Assembly: GCA_033675265.1 (NCBI GenBank)
Contig: JAUJYZ010000677.1
Location: 768,778 to 832,777 of the forward strand
From: Actinostola sp. cb2023
Lineage: Eukaryota; Cnidaria; Anthozoa; Actiniaria; Actinostolidae
DNA length: 64,000 nucleotides
Direction of reading: 5' to 3'
The notes under the pieces were generated by a model that did not search any database, had not been told where the DNA came from, and saw nothing but the letters and a program-made list of their open reading frames with translations. Every line of letters starts with the position of its first letter. The stretch's first letter is position 1. A program made the translations under genes and the position numbers. Positions 25,034 to 36,884 of this stretch are shown here, piece by piece.

Positions 25034-26474
25034 GAGAAGGCACAGGGAGCCCAAGCATAAATTCAGTAAAAAAATAAAATTCGAAATAAAGTATTTTTCC
25101 CCCTATACAACAGGAGGGAAATTTGCATGAGCATGCGCTTAACCGCTGGCCCATAAAAGCGTAATTTCGGAAGCACAAAAACCGATTATAGTAATAATAA
25201 CGCTATATTTTATTCTGTTGCTATTTTGATCATCAGAGTTCGACAAAAAGGCTTAATATAGTCAAATGTTAATTTAATTCTGGCTTTTCACTGCACACTG
25301 GCTATTCACAAAATTCGTATTTTGTTTGATATTGAACGGCACAGGAAGCCCAAGCTGGAATTTTGTGGATTATAACTTAATTTGTTTTTCTATAAATACT
25401 GTAACAACAGTCTTGAAACTGTCCTGGTGTCTTGTGGTATTTATTTACTATACCTGTACAAAGTTTCGTCGAATTTGAAAACTATTTAGATGTCTTCCCC
25501 GACCTTTCCATGAAGATATTTTTGTTGTTATCATGAAAAATTGTAATTTTATCTCTTCTGGCGATTTTTTCCAACAATCTCAATAACATATACTGAAAGC
25601 ATATGGTACATAGTTCTATGAAATGGTAATTTTTTTGTGGAGTTTTGGGCTGGATTTCAAGCAATATGCAAAAAATGTATATTTTTGAGTAATGAAATTT
25701 ATGCAAACTTTACACTTCAATAAAATGTTTACACTTTGACCGATCTCAGCATAATATCTAAAAACATGACCTTGGATGGGAACATTACAAGAACATTGGA
25801 ACACTGACAGAAGAGGCCCCACCATAAAACGAATACCATAATAAATGTGTTGACGATTAATTCACGTTCTACAAATTATGACGAAGATATTGTCGAAAAT
25901 TTTCTACCGAGCGATTTTTCCCTTTTTCCCAGACATCTTCTTCGCGACTGAGCTTGCAACGTCGACAAACTGTTTACTCCATGTCAGCTGGCCGCCATGT
26001 TGTCCAAAATAGAGTATTTAGCACAGCAAAAGAACAGGAATTTGATATCAAATAAAGGCATAATATTCTAATATTTCGATCAATGAAATAACTTTAAGGC
26101 ACAAAGATAGCATTAAGAATTCATTTCTGCGTGTTCAGTACATACAATTCTCGTAATAAGTCCGCAAAAACTGTAAACATTGGAACCAAACAACTTGTGT
26201 CGAGTACATCTTGTATTCATCTGACTGTGGCGACGCATGCGCACACAAAAGTCCCTCCTGTTCCCCTATACACCTTTGTTGTCTGTTAACTTAACCTGCC
26301 TGGTGATTTTTTTTCAGAATTTGTTTTTTTCTGGTCCGAGAAAAACAAAATTCTGAAAAAAAATCACCAGGCAGGTTAAGTTAACAGACAACAAAGGTGT
26401 ATAGGGGGAAAAAATACTTTATTTCGAATTTTATTTTTTTACTGAATTTATGCTTGGGCTCCCTGTGGAGAAGG
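25034..26474. mobile_element. CACAGG-family DNA transposon, 1,427 bp, with 7-bp target-site duplication
   Basis: Element 25,041-26,467 with about 69-bp near-perfect terminal inverted repeats beginning CACAGGGAGCCCAAGCATAA and ending TTATGCTTGGGCTCCCTGTG. It is flanked by perfect 7-bp direct repeats GAGAAGG (25,034-25,040 and 26,468-26,474). The interior has no transposase; it holds another CACAGGAAGCCCAAGC (25,343) and a nearly perfect palindrome (26,268-26,405, AACTTAACCTGCCTGGTGAT and complement) abutting the right TIR. Non-autonomous. Confidence 0.85.
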
Positions 26475-26784
26475 CTGGCAACTACGGACGCCTAATCTTG
26501 GCTACGGCGATCTTCGAGGCCTCGAAAAACCTACAAAACTTCGAAATGTTCGCAATTTTTTCACATAATCCCGTTCTCACATTCCCCTAGCACACATCCA
26601 ATCGGTTCATCACTGACCTACTCGCTTTTAAAGTCGTGAAATAAACGCAATTCGAGGTCAACCTTGCTTGTGACGAGCCGTGGAACCAACAGCTTCACAT
26701 TGCATCGCATTCGGTTTCAACGAACTTTCTTCGGAACACGTGCCGAACTGAGCCGAACCCGCGATGATAAAGTCGGCCGATCTC

Positions 26785-27575
26785 CGGAGAATTTTCAGTC
26801 CCTTATTGACATAGACTCTTCCACAGTCCCCGCTCGGCCGTTGCACTCTCTCGCATAGGGACTGTAATGGTACAATGGTAGCGTTATTCTGATTGGCTGG
26901 TAGATCTGATCTAGTTATCAAGGTTCTTATTGGTTGATTAGGACGACCGTTGGTTTCAGTACCGCCAAGACGTCATGTACGGATTTATACACGGCGACTC
27001 GACGATTTGGGTAGAATTATGTTGGATTATCGCGAATTTCTCGCTTGCATCCACGAGACAAATTAGGTATGGATGGAGAGCAAATTTATCGATCTAGCCG
27101 TCTTTGGGGATGATAGGACTTCGGATGAATTTTCTACGGAGATAAAAGCATTTGAGTGAGCGACACTCGATCGCGATGGAGCTTATTTTAATTTCCTGCC
27201 TTGTCATTTTTCTTTAATACGGGGACGGGTCAGATGGCTAAAAATTCCACTAAATGACTCGTAAAAAGACCACAAAATAAGTGCAAATAAAGGTGACTTT
27301 ATTTATGTATATATTTTTTATATTTTAGTTCGCTTATTTTATCAGTTGTTGGTCAGTTGTTGGTTCGTGTTGATGTCATGCATGTCTGTTTTGGGCTGCC
27401 TGTGGAAACCTCAACCGTGTTGATCGTCGTTGGGATCCCTGTTTTTCGTTTCGCAAGGCATCATGGGTCCAAGATTCTTGGACCCAGAATCCCTTTCGGC
27501 ATTGTACCATTACAGTCCCTATGCGAGAGAGTGCAACGGCCGAGCGGGGACTGTGGAAGAGTCTATTATTGACAA
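26785..27575. repeat. Inverted repeat with GTCCCTATGCGAGAGAGTGC arms
   Basis: Segment 26,800-26,880 (CTCGGCCGTTGCACTCTCTC, complement of the right arm) mirrors 27,488-27,572. The loop of about 600 bp holds two CACAGG-motif ends in minus orientation (GGGCTGCCTGTGG at 27,400, GGGATCCCTG at 27,437). Confidence 0.7.
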
Positions 27576-27691
27576 CGTAAGTTACGTAAGTGCCATTGTA
27601 CGTTATTTTGTAATTACTCGGCTGGGCTGCCTGTGGCAGACGCCGAGTATTAGCATAGGCTTTTTTTTCGGTTAGACCGTGCAGTCCACCC

Positions 27692-29647
27692 CTATGGTCG
27701 TCCGAATGTTTCAAAATTCGCTGAATAAAAATCGCTGTCGCTAAAAATGAATTCGTTGTCGCTAAATAGTAATCGCTGTCGCTGAATATAAAAATATCGC
27801 TGTCGCTAAAAATGAATTCGTTGTCGCTAAATAGTAATCGCTGTCGCTGAATAAATATCGCTGTCGCTAAAAATGAATTCGTTGTCGCTAAATAGTAATC
27901 GCTGTCGCTAAAATGAAAATAAATCTTCGTTTTGTCATTCAAAAGCTGCAATCTGTAAAAAAAATAACGGTCTCTTATTTCAAAATAAAATTCGCTGTCG
28001 CCAAAAAGTGAATTCGCTGTCGCTAAAAATCATGCAGGCGCGCTAAAAATCCCCGTGTAGGGGTTGGTGGTGTGTGATACGGATTTACAAGGCATGATGG
28101 TTAAATCGTAAACGTGCACGTGGTCGTCATCCGTTGTCACTTACAGAGTTTTTAGAGATTCTTTACAGCTTATTCAAGGTACTTAAAACATCTAATTATA
28201 TAGGATTCGAGAACTATATATGTGCATTCCTTTTTGTTTCTACGTAGAGCAACAATCTTTTTTAGCCGATTAAGACATTTAATCAGCAGCTGGGTTTCAC
28301 GTCGTGTCAGTGCCAAAATGGCGGACAGTTCGAGTTGAGTATTTATTAGATCAATAGAAGCTTTATTAGATGATGTAGAGAGGCTGTCTGGAACCCAAAA
28401 TCCTAATGTTATCGACAGCATCATAAGTCGTCTTCAATGTGCGACCGACACAACAAATCAGTTGATGCACCGATGGCAAAATCATTCTAGCAGAATAAAT
28501 CACTGTTGCACCCGGTTTCTGCTATTGCAAATAACCTGCAGATCTCCTGTGATCAAGATACAGATCTCAACGTGACTGATATAGGAAGGCCACAAATATA
28601 CATTAGTGGCGAACAAATCGAGTCCCTACGCAGCATTGGCTTTACATCAGAAAGCTATCTCTGTCACTGGCATGCTCTGATCTGTGTATCCAGATCTACG
28701 TTATGGCGTAGATGTCACCAGTTAGATATATGTCATCAACGTTACTCGGAAATAAACGACGAAGAACTCGATGGGGTTATGCGTGATCTAGTTACCGCAC
28801 ATCCAAACTCTAGTTTGACCATCCTGAGGGTTCACCTCAAGAGACTAGGTATCGTAGTTCAACGGGGCTCGATTATCTATGATTCGAGTTGATCCTATAA
28901 ACGTGTGCATGAGACGCATGAGAGTGATAAAACGTCGTTGTTACAGCGTCCCAGGCCCAAATGCCCTTTGGCATATTGACGGTCATCATAGCCTGATTAA
29001 ATGTCTTATTCGGCTAAAAAAGATTGTTGCTCTACGTAGAAACAAAAAGGAATGTACATATATAGTTCTCGAAGCATTTGATTTTACATGTCTCCTATAA
29101 TTAGATGTTTTAAGTACCTTGAATAAGCTGTAAAGAATCTCTAAAAACTCTGTAAGTGACAACGGATGACGACCACGTGCACGTTTACGATTTAACCATC
29201 ATGCCTTGTAAATCCGTATCACACACCACCAACCCCTACACGGGGATTTTTAGCGTGCCTACATGATTTTTAGCGACAGCGAATTCACTTTTTGGCGACA
29301 GCGAATTTTATTTTGAAATAAGAGACGGATTGCAGCTTTTGAATGACAAAACGAATATTTTCATTTTTAGCGACAGCGATTACTATTTAGCGACAACGAA
29401 TTCATTTTTAGCGATAGCGATATTTATTCAGGGACAGCGATTACTATTTAGCGACAACGAATTCATTTTTAGCGACAGCGATTTTTATTCAGCGACAGCG
29501 ATTACTATTTAGCGACAACGAATTCATTTTTAGCGACAGCGATATTTATTCAGCGACAGCGATTACTATTTAGCGACAACGAATTCATTTTTAGCGACAG
29601 TGATTTTTATTTAGCGAATTTTGAAACATTCGGACGACCATACACCC
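27692..29647. mobile_element. Long-TIR fold-back element carrying an integrase fragment
   Basis: Arms of about 600 bp (27,692-28,285 and 28,990-29,647) are inverted copies. Each outer half is a minisatellite of AGCGACAGCGATTACTATTT-type units, and the ends are CCCTATGGTCGTCCGAATG and complement. Between the arms lies a broken integrase gene; the inner border of the right arm falls inside the coding sequence, so the left arm carries an inverted copy of part of the gene. Confidence 0.8.
28322..29098 (+). pseudogene. Truncated integrase core-domain protein (rve-type, cnidarian/fish family)
   Basis: Three reading-frame blocks: IEALLDDVERLSG (from 28,354), then after a frameshift near 28,500 the block GRPQIYISGEQIESL...VSRSTLWRRCHQLD with an HTH-like SRSTLWRR, then after a second frameshift near 28,880 RVDPINV...GPNALWHIDGHH. 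The WHID aspartate is the first metal ligand of the expected D-D-E triad; the remaining triad and C-terminal half are missing where the coding sequence runs into the inverted arm. This family of rve-like integrases is abundant in cnidarian genomes as part of poorly classified transposons. Broken; cannot make an active integrase. Confidence 0.75.
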
Positions 29648-30081
29648 CGGCCACAGGAAGCCCGACAGCAGCAAGTCGAAACCATGGCAACTATCACATG
29701 ATGACCACGAGCTATCGGTTCTTCGCTCGGCTTGATCGTAGTTCAGTATTGAAACGATGTCTCTTGAAGTTCTTCGTCACCTACTTCTCCAAACGCTCAC
29801 TATGCTTACAAACGCACACGACGTTCGCGGTAGGCCTACTCTAAAAGATGTCAGTGAGCGATTTTGTACCGGGCCGTTCCGCGAACTCAAAGCAATCAAA
29901 GAGAAATCAAAGCAAACTATGAAATCAAATGAGCAAAATATGAGCAAATGATGGCTAGACTGGCAAACAAATGACTACAAATGACGAAACTATGACTAAA
30001 AACTCTTGTACTGAAAAGTACTACTCAGATGCTGATGAATACCAGAAGTACTCCTGATCAAGCTGAAGAAAACACTCGACC

Positions 30082-30507
30082 TTGATGAACGACGACAAGA
30101 AATGTTCAACAACAGTCGCCATCGAACACGATGCAAAGCACAGTAACCAAAAGAATCATAGTACACGTAAAAATCTCTTTAAACTCGTAAACATTGAGGT
30201 GAATATGATAAATTTAGTATTGTTTTGCCTTTTACTTGTTGTTAGTACAATGTATATGTCACAAAATACTACTTTTGGAGTGGTCTTGTCGATCGTGTCT
30301 CTTGCAATGTTGACATTGTTGTGCATTAGTGTTCTTGTATCGTACGTTCTGTCGTCAACAGAAGCTGCCATATCGAATATATTTGATGATCATGATATAG
30401 TAGAGAAAGCTATGCAGTTATATGTAAATATTCATCATGACGATTCAATGACAATAAAGATGAGAAAAGACTGTATAATCTCGTTATGCGAAGTTTGTTT
30501 ATTATAA
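30082..30507 (+). CDS. Hypothetical two-pass membrane protein, 141 aa
   Basis: Single-exon frame. Residues 1-45 are polar and basic. Two hydrophobic segments follow (about residues 48-66, MINLVLFCLLLVVSTMYMS, and 70-97), then an acidic/amphipathic C-terminal region rich in Asp, His and Met. No family is recognised. It lies between the integrase fold-back and a CACAGG-motif end (30,740). Two clean transmembrane segments in an open frame of this length, outside low-complexity DNA, argue mildly for a real gene; lack of homology and of promoter or splice evidence argues against. Confidence 0.3.
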   Translation: MMNDDKKCSTTVAIEHDAKHSNQKNHSTRKNLFKLVNIEVNMINLVLFCLLLVVSTMYMSQNTTFGVVLSIVSLAMLTLLCISVLVSYVLSSTEAAISNIFDDHDIVEKAMQLYVNIHHDDSMTIKMRKDCIISLCEVCLL

Positions 30508-30869
30508 TCACAATCGTGTTGTATGCTACTGTCATGGCGGTCGGCGACAAAAAAATCGCTCTTGTGAGGGAGGGGAGAGTCTAAAATTGGCACATTCACA
30601 GTTTATATACAGCCACTTTTTGGCGGCGCGACCACCGAAAAGCGGCTGTATTCGCAGACTAATCCGACCAGCCGAGTGAACGCTTATAGAGCGTCTAGTT
30701 CTACATACATTCTCTACAATTATTCACAAGATCACAGCTTGGGGTGCCTGTGGGGTGGTGTCACACCACCGTGACAGACCGAACAACGCGCATGCGCAAT
30801 ACAAGAAATATGCAACATTCTACTTCCGGCCGTCGTCGTCCCGCGCAGTCCGCGCTGCTTAAAGTTAAA

Positions 30870-31045
30870 AAATTGAAGATGGTTTTGAGTTGTCTGTACT
30901 CTTATTGACACACTTCAGGACGTCATAAAATGTTCAAAACTCAAGTGGAATCACGAGCATAGCGAGTTGTTTCACTGCAAAGTTTTGAACATTTTATGGC
31001 GTCATCCGTTGTCGATAAGAGTACAGACAATGGAAAACCATGTTC
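30870..31045. repeat. Fold-back element
   Basis: TTGTCTGTACTCTTATTGAC and AAAATGTTCAAAACT are mirrored by AGTTTTGAACATTTTATGGC and GATAAGAGTACAGACAA. Confidence 0.75.
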
Positions 31046-31146
31046 GACTGATTTGTTTTTTTACAACAGCATTTACTCAGGAAAGCGGAAAAGGCTCCCA
31101 AAACGCTGATAGTTTCTTTGCTTGGACTTCAAAATAATTCTTCATG

Positions 31147-31384
31147 TCATTATTAGGTCATTGAGGTTCTAAACCTCTTTTAATTTTAATTTTTTACACA
31201 CTTTTGTTGATCATCATTGGGTAACTAGTTTCGTCTTCTAGACCTTTCAAACCCTCAAAGATGTACGTACATTTGAGGGTTTGAAAAGGTCTAGAAGACG
31301 AAACTAGTTACCCAATGATGATCAACAAAAGTGTGTAAAAAAGAAAAATTAAAAGAGGTTTAGAACCTCAATGACCTAATAATG
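31147..31384. mobile_element. Near-perfect hairpin MITE, 238 bp
   Basis: Almost uninterrupted palindrome: left arm starts CATTATTAGGTCATTGAGGT, right arm ends ACCTCAATGACCTAATAATG, centre GATGTACGTACATTT. Non-coding. Confidence 0.9.
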
Positions 31385-31544
31385 CTCCCAAAACGACAAA
31401 TAGATTTGAAAGAAAATCTGATTCAAGCGCGCGCTCGTTCCGTGCTCGAGCGTCGTCATTCTATGCGTCTGTCCTCTTATCGACAATGGCTCTTATCCAA
31501 TCAGCGCGCGAGAAATTTGACAAGTGTTGTAAAATAATAACTAA

Positions 31545-34208
31545 AGGGGGTTCCCCTCTATTTTACCAAGGATTAAACTATGAAAAAAGGTTTTAAATTC
31601 CATAAAGTTTCATTCAGTAATTAAAACAAAATTAGTTTTCAAAACTAGAAAAATATTAAACCGAAAAAATAATCGAAAATTCCCTAAATCTTTTGTACCT
31701 TCTTGTTTATTCTTGTGATGTTGATTTCATTTTCGCTTCGACGACACTTTCAGTTTCACTTTCACGTCTTTGTGCCGGGACCACGACGACGAGTTTTAGA
31801 AAGTATTTGATCGAAACAGAACGAATAGTGAGATATTTTCTGTATTCGAGTGATAATTTATAGGCCCTAGCGGTATAAAGCAAACGAATAAATTCGCGGC
31901 CTAAATCTGCAACGTTCTTCAACTCGTCTTCGTCCACTATTTAATACAAAGCCGCTTGTGATGATCTCTACTTTTGCTTGCAATAACAATAATACATGCA
32001 ATAGTAACTGTAATCTCACCTCATTCGTGTCGCCAGTAATGCCGAACATATTGAGCAAGTTGAAGTCGTTAGACCGTTGAGAAATGATTACTCAAGGGTT
32101 GACACTCTTTTGTAAAAGGATTTCCAAGAAATGTTTCGCTTCAGCTTCGCTTCCGCTTTTGGGCTGACGAAGCCTGCGTAGCGGGGATTGGGGATTGGGG
32201 AGGGGGAAAAGGACGGAGGAGAGGGGATTGGGGAGGAAAAAAATCCCCTTTCCTAACCGCCAAGCCTAACGAAGCGTTGCGTGACATATTCGTAAATGAA
32301 GAAAAAGCCCCCGTTTTCATCAGAGACATCCGAGATGACAGCGTATATACGATGGACGAGAGGGGCCATGGACTTCAGATATTTTTTTTTGGTTGGACAC
32401 TTCAGACTTTTTTTTGGACTTCAGACCTTTATTTTTTTGGAGACTTCAGACTGTTTGGGGGGGGGGGGGGACTTCAGACTTTATGTTTTGGACTTCAGAC
32501 TTTTTTTCGACTTCAGACTTCTTTTTTTTTTTGGAGACTTCAGATTATTATTTTTTGGACTTAATTCAGACTTTTTTTTTAGATCAATGTAAACGAGCAG
32601 TGAACACAAGCACTTGTGTGCCATGGAGAATAAATACAGCTTATTAGATGTTTTCTCGGGTATTACGTATTACAACTTGTAATCTTTCAGTACAAATACG
32701 AGTACAAATATATAGAGTTTTTTTTGATCGACAAAGATTTTTTTGATCGACCGATTTTTTTTTTTTATCGACCGAGGTTTTTTTTGATCGACAAAGTTTT
32801 TTTTGATCGACAGAGTTTTTTTTTGATCGACCGATTTTTTTTCTGATCGACCGAGTTTTGTTTGTATTGATTGACGAGAAAAAGATCCAACTCATGGATG
32901 TAACGCAATCAACCAAAAGATTATTGGATTAACAATAAATGTTAATTTTGGACCAATCCGCGGCGCGCCATAAGCATGTTGTCTGAATGCTTGACTGGAC
33001 CGGACTGGACTGCTGACTGCATGGACTTTGGCACTCGTTTTACAATACAATGCAATAATATAACCGGCTTTATTTTAATTTCCTGAAAAGGGCTTTTCAA
33101 ATTAAAAACAATTTACATCGGGTTGAGAAAAAAAGACTAATACAAATCAAATACATGTCATCAAAAAAATTTAAATATAAACGCCAAAACAGTGAATAAT
33201 TCACTGAATAATGATTATCTTAATTATTTATGGATTGTGTTACAACAGCGTCCCAGTACGTAATTGATATCGAAAAAATAATAACGAAAAATGAAGGATC
33301 TCATGTTACGTACCTCGTAGAATGCGATAATGGCATTCGGTGCTCTCTTTGTTCAAGGTGTTTTGATCATCTTGGCTCCCTGCAGCTCGTCAAAACCACA
33401 ACTTCAGAACTGCTAAATGTCAACAGGAATTCGACGGATTTGGCTGGAATTTGACTCGATCATAAAACCATTTTCCGATTTGTGATATAATTTTTCTTTC
33501 GAAAGTCGAGTTACGAGTCCACCACGTTTCACTTCGCGCTTGTATTAGCCATTAACAAAACGAGCAGGGGACTGGGAACGAGTTTATTAGAATTAATGCA
33601 ATTACGCAATTAAGTTCATGACATGAAAAAGCATGTTGAAATTAGCATCTATGCAAAGTTTAATGTGATTTGAGCGAATTCTGTTGGAATTAGAAGCTTT
33701 TGAAATTGTGTTGTCCCTCCAAAATTTTACAGTGAATGTATGGTTTGGATGGACGGCGTCAAAAATTTACAGAGTTTGTATGGGAAAATAGACATATTTG
33801 ATGCCCTCTAGCGTCGTCAATATTAAGCCGAAGTTCACCAAACTTTCCAGACTAGCTAAGTTTGATCTGCTCTCTCAGAAAACGATTCCCGTTTTTGCTA
33901 GTTTCTTAATTAATTAGTTTTACGGACTAGGTCCCAGTCCCCTGCTCGTTTTGTTAATGGCTAATTATATCGACACACGACAATAAAATAAAACATAACA
34001 CGGACCGACCGATCCAGCATTCCAGTCCAGTCCAGTTATTAAATTTTCCTGGCCATTCTTTACCAGATTAATTATGTTATTGTACGTGGCGCAAAATGAT
34101 ATCAACTTTCAACTTGCTGTGAATTGAAAACATAGAAACATGACAATTAAATAGAATGTATAACAAAGAACTTCAAATGCGTAAAATAAAAACCCTCATT
34201 TTTGAAGA
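31545..34208. repeat. Partial duplication module (right half only)
   Basis: Matches the right halves of the complete modules (20,160-21,480; 39,790-40,960; 49,240-51,010 plus 53,720-54,990) but lacks the HYD1 domain exons and 27-bp array. It contains a decayed HYD1 first exon (about 32,270-32,360, frame ends in TAG), a GGACTTCAGACTTTTTTT minisatellite (32,385-32,590), a TTTTTTGATCGAC minisatellite (32,715-32,870) and a MITE (33,546-33,963). A minus-strand frame at 31,707-31,937 (DEDELKNVADLGREF) is shared with other modules but unassigned. Confidence 0.7.
33546..33963. mobile_element. 418-bp MITE with 32-bp TIRs and TTA junctions
   Basis: TIRs TAGCCATTAACAAAACGAGC and complement. The paralogous site at 54,745-54,775 lacks it and reads CTTGTATTATATCGAC, so the insertion is clean, with TTA present at both junctions, in the style of a PIF/Harbinger 3-bp target duplication. 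Confidence 0.8.
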
Positions 34209-34880
34209 AAACGTAAAGCTGTTTTATTTGCATGAACGTGTCAGAGAGTTTGTAGGTGTGTGTAGTACTGATTTAGGTTCGCAAAGGATTACTGGGTAAA
34301 ATGTACAGCCGCCATCTTTAGTACAATAGAATTAAGCCTTAAAATATGAGTGTAACTTGAGAATTATTGTAAAGCTTGCGAAAATTAAGTTATGATTATT
34401 TAAAATTGCGATATTAATAATAAAAGATTTACATCCGTATTTAATCATTATACTTGTTATTATGATTTCACTTTGAGTCCGCCATTTTGGAATTCCTCAA
34501 CGCACTGCCGACTCTTCTTCGTGAAGATGCATCTCACCCCTGGATTCTTTCAGGAGAACGGCCTCTACCACGCTGATGCTGTTCTGGGGATTCTGTGATG
34601 AATAATGTCAATAAAAGACTCTAAAATGCAAAATAGGCCTTGAGGCAGAGAAATCTGCCAGCCTAGAGGAGAGTCAACCACGAGAGAAAGATCACCTGAG
34701 AACGTCAGCCCTGAGTTCCATGGAAACCCCTTATATGGAATTGAAATTCCTACGGCGTGATTAGGTCCAGAAAATAGCTAAAAACCTCAGCTCAGGGATA
34801 AATAGCTCAGGGGTAAATGGGTTAAATCTTTCAACGGAAGTCATTTCACAGAAAATTGATCAATGTTTTTCTTTATACTA
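34209..34880. repeat. Left flank of duplication module, copy 2
   Basis: Copy of 15,148-15,780; non-coding. Confidence 0.8.
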
Positions 34881-35460
34881 TTAACAATAATCTACATAAT
34901 TAACAATAATCTACATAATTAACAATAATCTACATAGTTAACAATAATCTACATAATTAACAATAATCTACATAATTAACAATAATCTACATAGTTAACA
35001 ATAATCTACATAGTTAACAATAATCTACATAGTTAACAATAATTACACAGTTAACAATAATCTACATAATTAACAATAATCTACATAATTAACAATAATC
35101 TACATAATTAACAATAATCTACATAATTAACAATAATCTACATAATTAACAATAATCTACATAGTTAACAATAATCTACATAATTAACAATAATCTACAT
35201 AATTAACAATAATCTACATAATTAACAATAATCTACATAGTTAACAATAATCTACGTAGTTAACAATAATTACATAGTTAACAATAATTACATAGTTAAC
35301 AATAATCTACATAATTAATAATAATCTACATAATTAACACTGATCTACATAGTTAACAATAATCTACATAGTTAACAATAATCTACATAATTGACAATAA
35401 ACTACATAATTAACAATAATCTACACGATTAACAATAATCTACATAATTAACAATAAAAC
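34878..35460. repeat. 19-bp AT-rich satellite, array 2a
   Basis: About 30 units of ATTAACAATAATCTACATA; it resumes at 36,487-36,620 after an about 1-kb interruption. Confidence 0.95.
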
Positions 35461-36486
35461 TTCCAACCCATTAGACATAACAACACAGTTTTGTGGAGTA
35501 ATGGGGAATGGGAATTAGGTCTCCATCTGCTACCCGCAGATCCATGCTCCCCGCATAATTGGCATACTGGTCAGTGCATGACAAAGAGAGGTGATAATCC
35601 TCTCTCCAGGGGTGATAATCCCTCGGGTCGCCGGGGTGTAACTCACATACTACCCCTACCGATGATAATCCCCTGGGTCGCTGAGGGGTGTAACTCACAT
35701 ACAACCCCTACTGAGGGTGATAAGGGTGTAACTCACATACAACCCCTACTGAGGGTGATAAGGGTGTAAATCACATACAACCCCTTACTTCATTGTTCCC
35801 ATGGCAACTGAGTCAGAGGGGTGATAATCCCCAGCTATATAATAAACCATAAGTCTATGGGGCAAAAGTGACCAGTATGGGAGCACCTAATCCCCAACCC
35901 GTGATTTTATTAAAACATACTAAAATAAAGCTCTGCTACATCATTGAGCATGAAGTTAAAAATATAGTTGACATTGTCCATCTCCTGCCATTGCTGAGAT
36001 TGTCAGAGTTCATGATGTCCATATATGCAACTGCTATTGGCTGCTTATAACTGTAACTATCTGCTTGTGCTATACTATCTATTTATCATAATATTATTAT
36101 TACCTTATTACTAGTTGTGCAATATGCTACTAGAACAAAAGGGGAGGGTGGCAGGGAATTACGTGTATATCGATAGCTGTTTTGATCAGAATGAATGACT
36201 GCAGTCGACAACACAACACATCACAACATGGACTGACAGCCTGGCATGCTGTGACATGATTGGCTGGTACAATTAAACCATGCCAGAACATTGTGATACC
36301 ATAAGTGACCCTTGTACCCTTGTAATTGTCCTAATAGTATATTGCATTACAGTGTTTACTTTGAACAAAGCCTGCTTTGTTGCTGGTCAATTATTAGTTT
36401 ACATTCCATTGAATCTAATATGCGTCTATTTAATTAAAGCTAATGGTTGTATTATTAACTTTAATTTATATGAATATAAATTGGCT
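35461..36486. other. Sequence interrupting satellite array 2
   Basis: Holds a minisatellite at 35,590-35,830 (GGGTGTAACTCACATACAAC and GGTGATAATCC units). No terminal inverted repeats and no recognised gene. Confidence 0.6.
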
Positions 36487-36678
36487 ATAATCTACATAAT
36501 TAACAATAATCTACATAATTAACACTGATCTACATAATTAACAATAATCTACATGATTAACCATAATCTACATAAATAACAATAATCTACATAATTGACA
36601 ATAATCTGCATAATTAACAATAATCTACATAATTGGGAACAATAGAAGTTTTCATGTCATGCACACACTTTCATTAAA

Positions 36679-36857
36679 ATCGTTTTCGTCAGATAAGTGG
36701 GAAACCTACGGTACGGAATCGAAGACATCTATTCAACCAATCACAGCGCGCAAAATCATTGCTCAACCAATCAGAATGCTTGGACACGGTACGGTACCAT
36801 CACCACACGGCACGAACCGTACCGTAACTACTTCCCACTCATACGAAAACCACTGTA
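36679..36857. mobile_element. MITE of the GTGGGAAAC/CGAAAACGAC family, copy 3
   Basis: Same position relative to the HYD1 last exon as the copy at 16,652. Confidence 0.75.
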
Positions 36858-36884
36858 ATAAATCATTGTATGTTACAAGATGTG

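Noticed and set aside
25041..25057. V(D)J-type recombination signal (CACAG start)
   Set aside because: The heptamer would need CACAGTG and a nonamer at 12/23 spacing; neither is present. The motif behaves as a transposon TIR with 7-bp duplicates.
31707..31937. Minus-strand frame DEDELKNVADLGREF as an extra HYD1-gene exon
   Set aside because: Frames differ or break among the four homologous segments and the splice sites are weak; kept only as a note within the module entry.
33230..33454. Plus-strand frame shared by two modules (MDCVTTASQYVIDI)
   Set aside because: Shared because the DNA is duplicated; interrupted by an insertion in the other copy, no family, no promoter or splice support.
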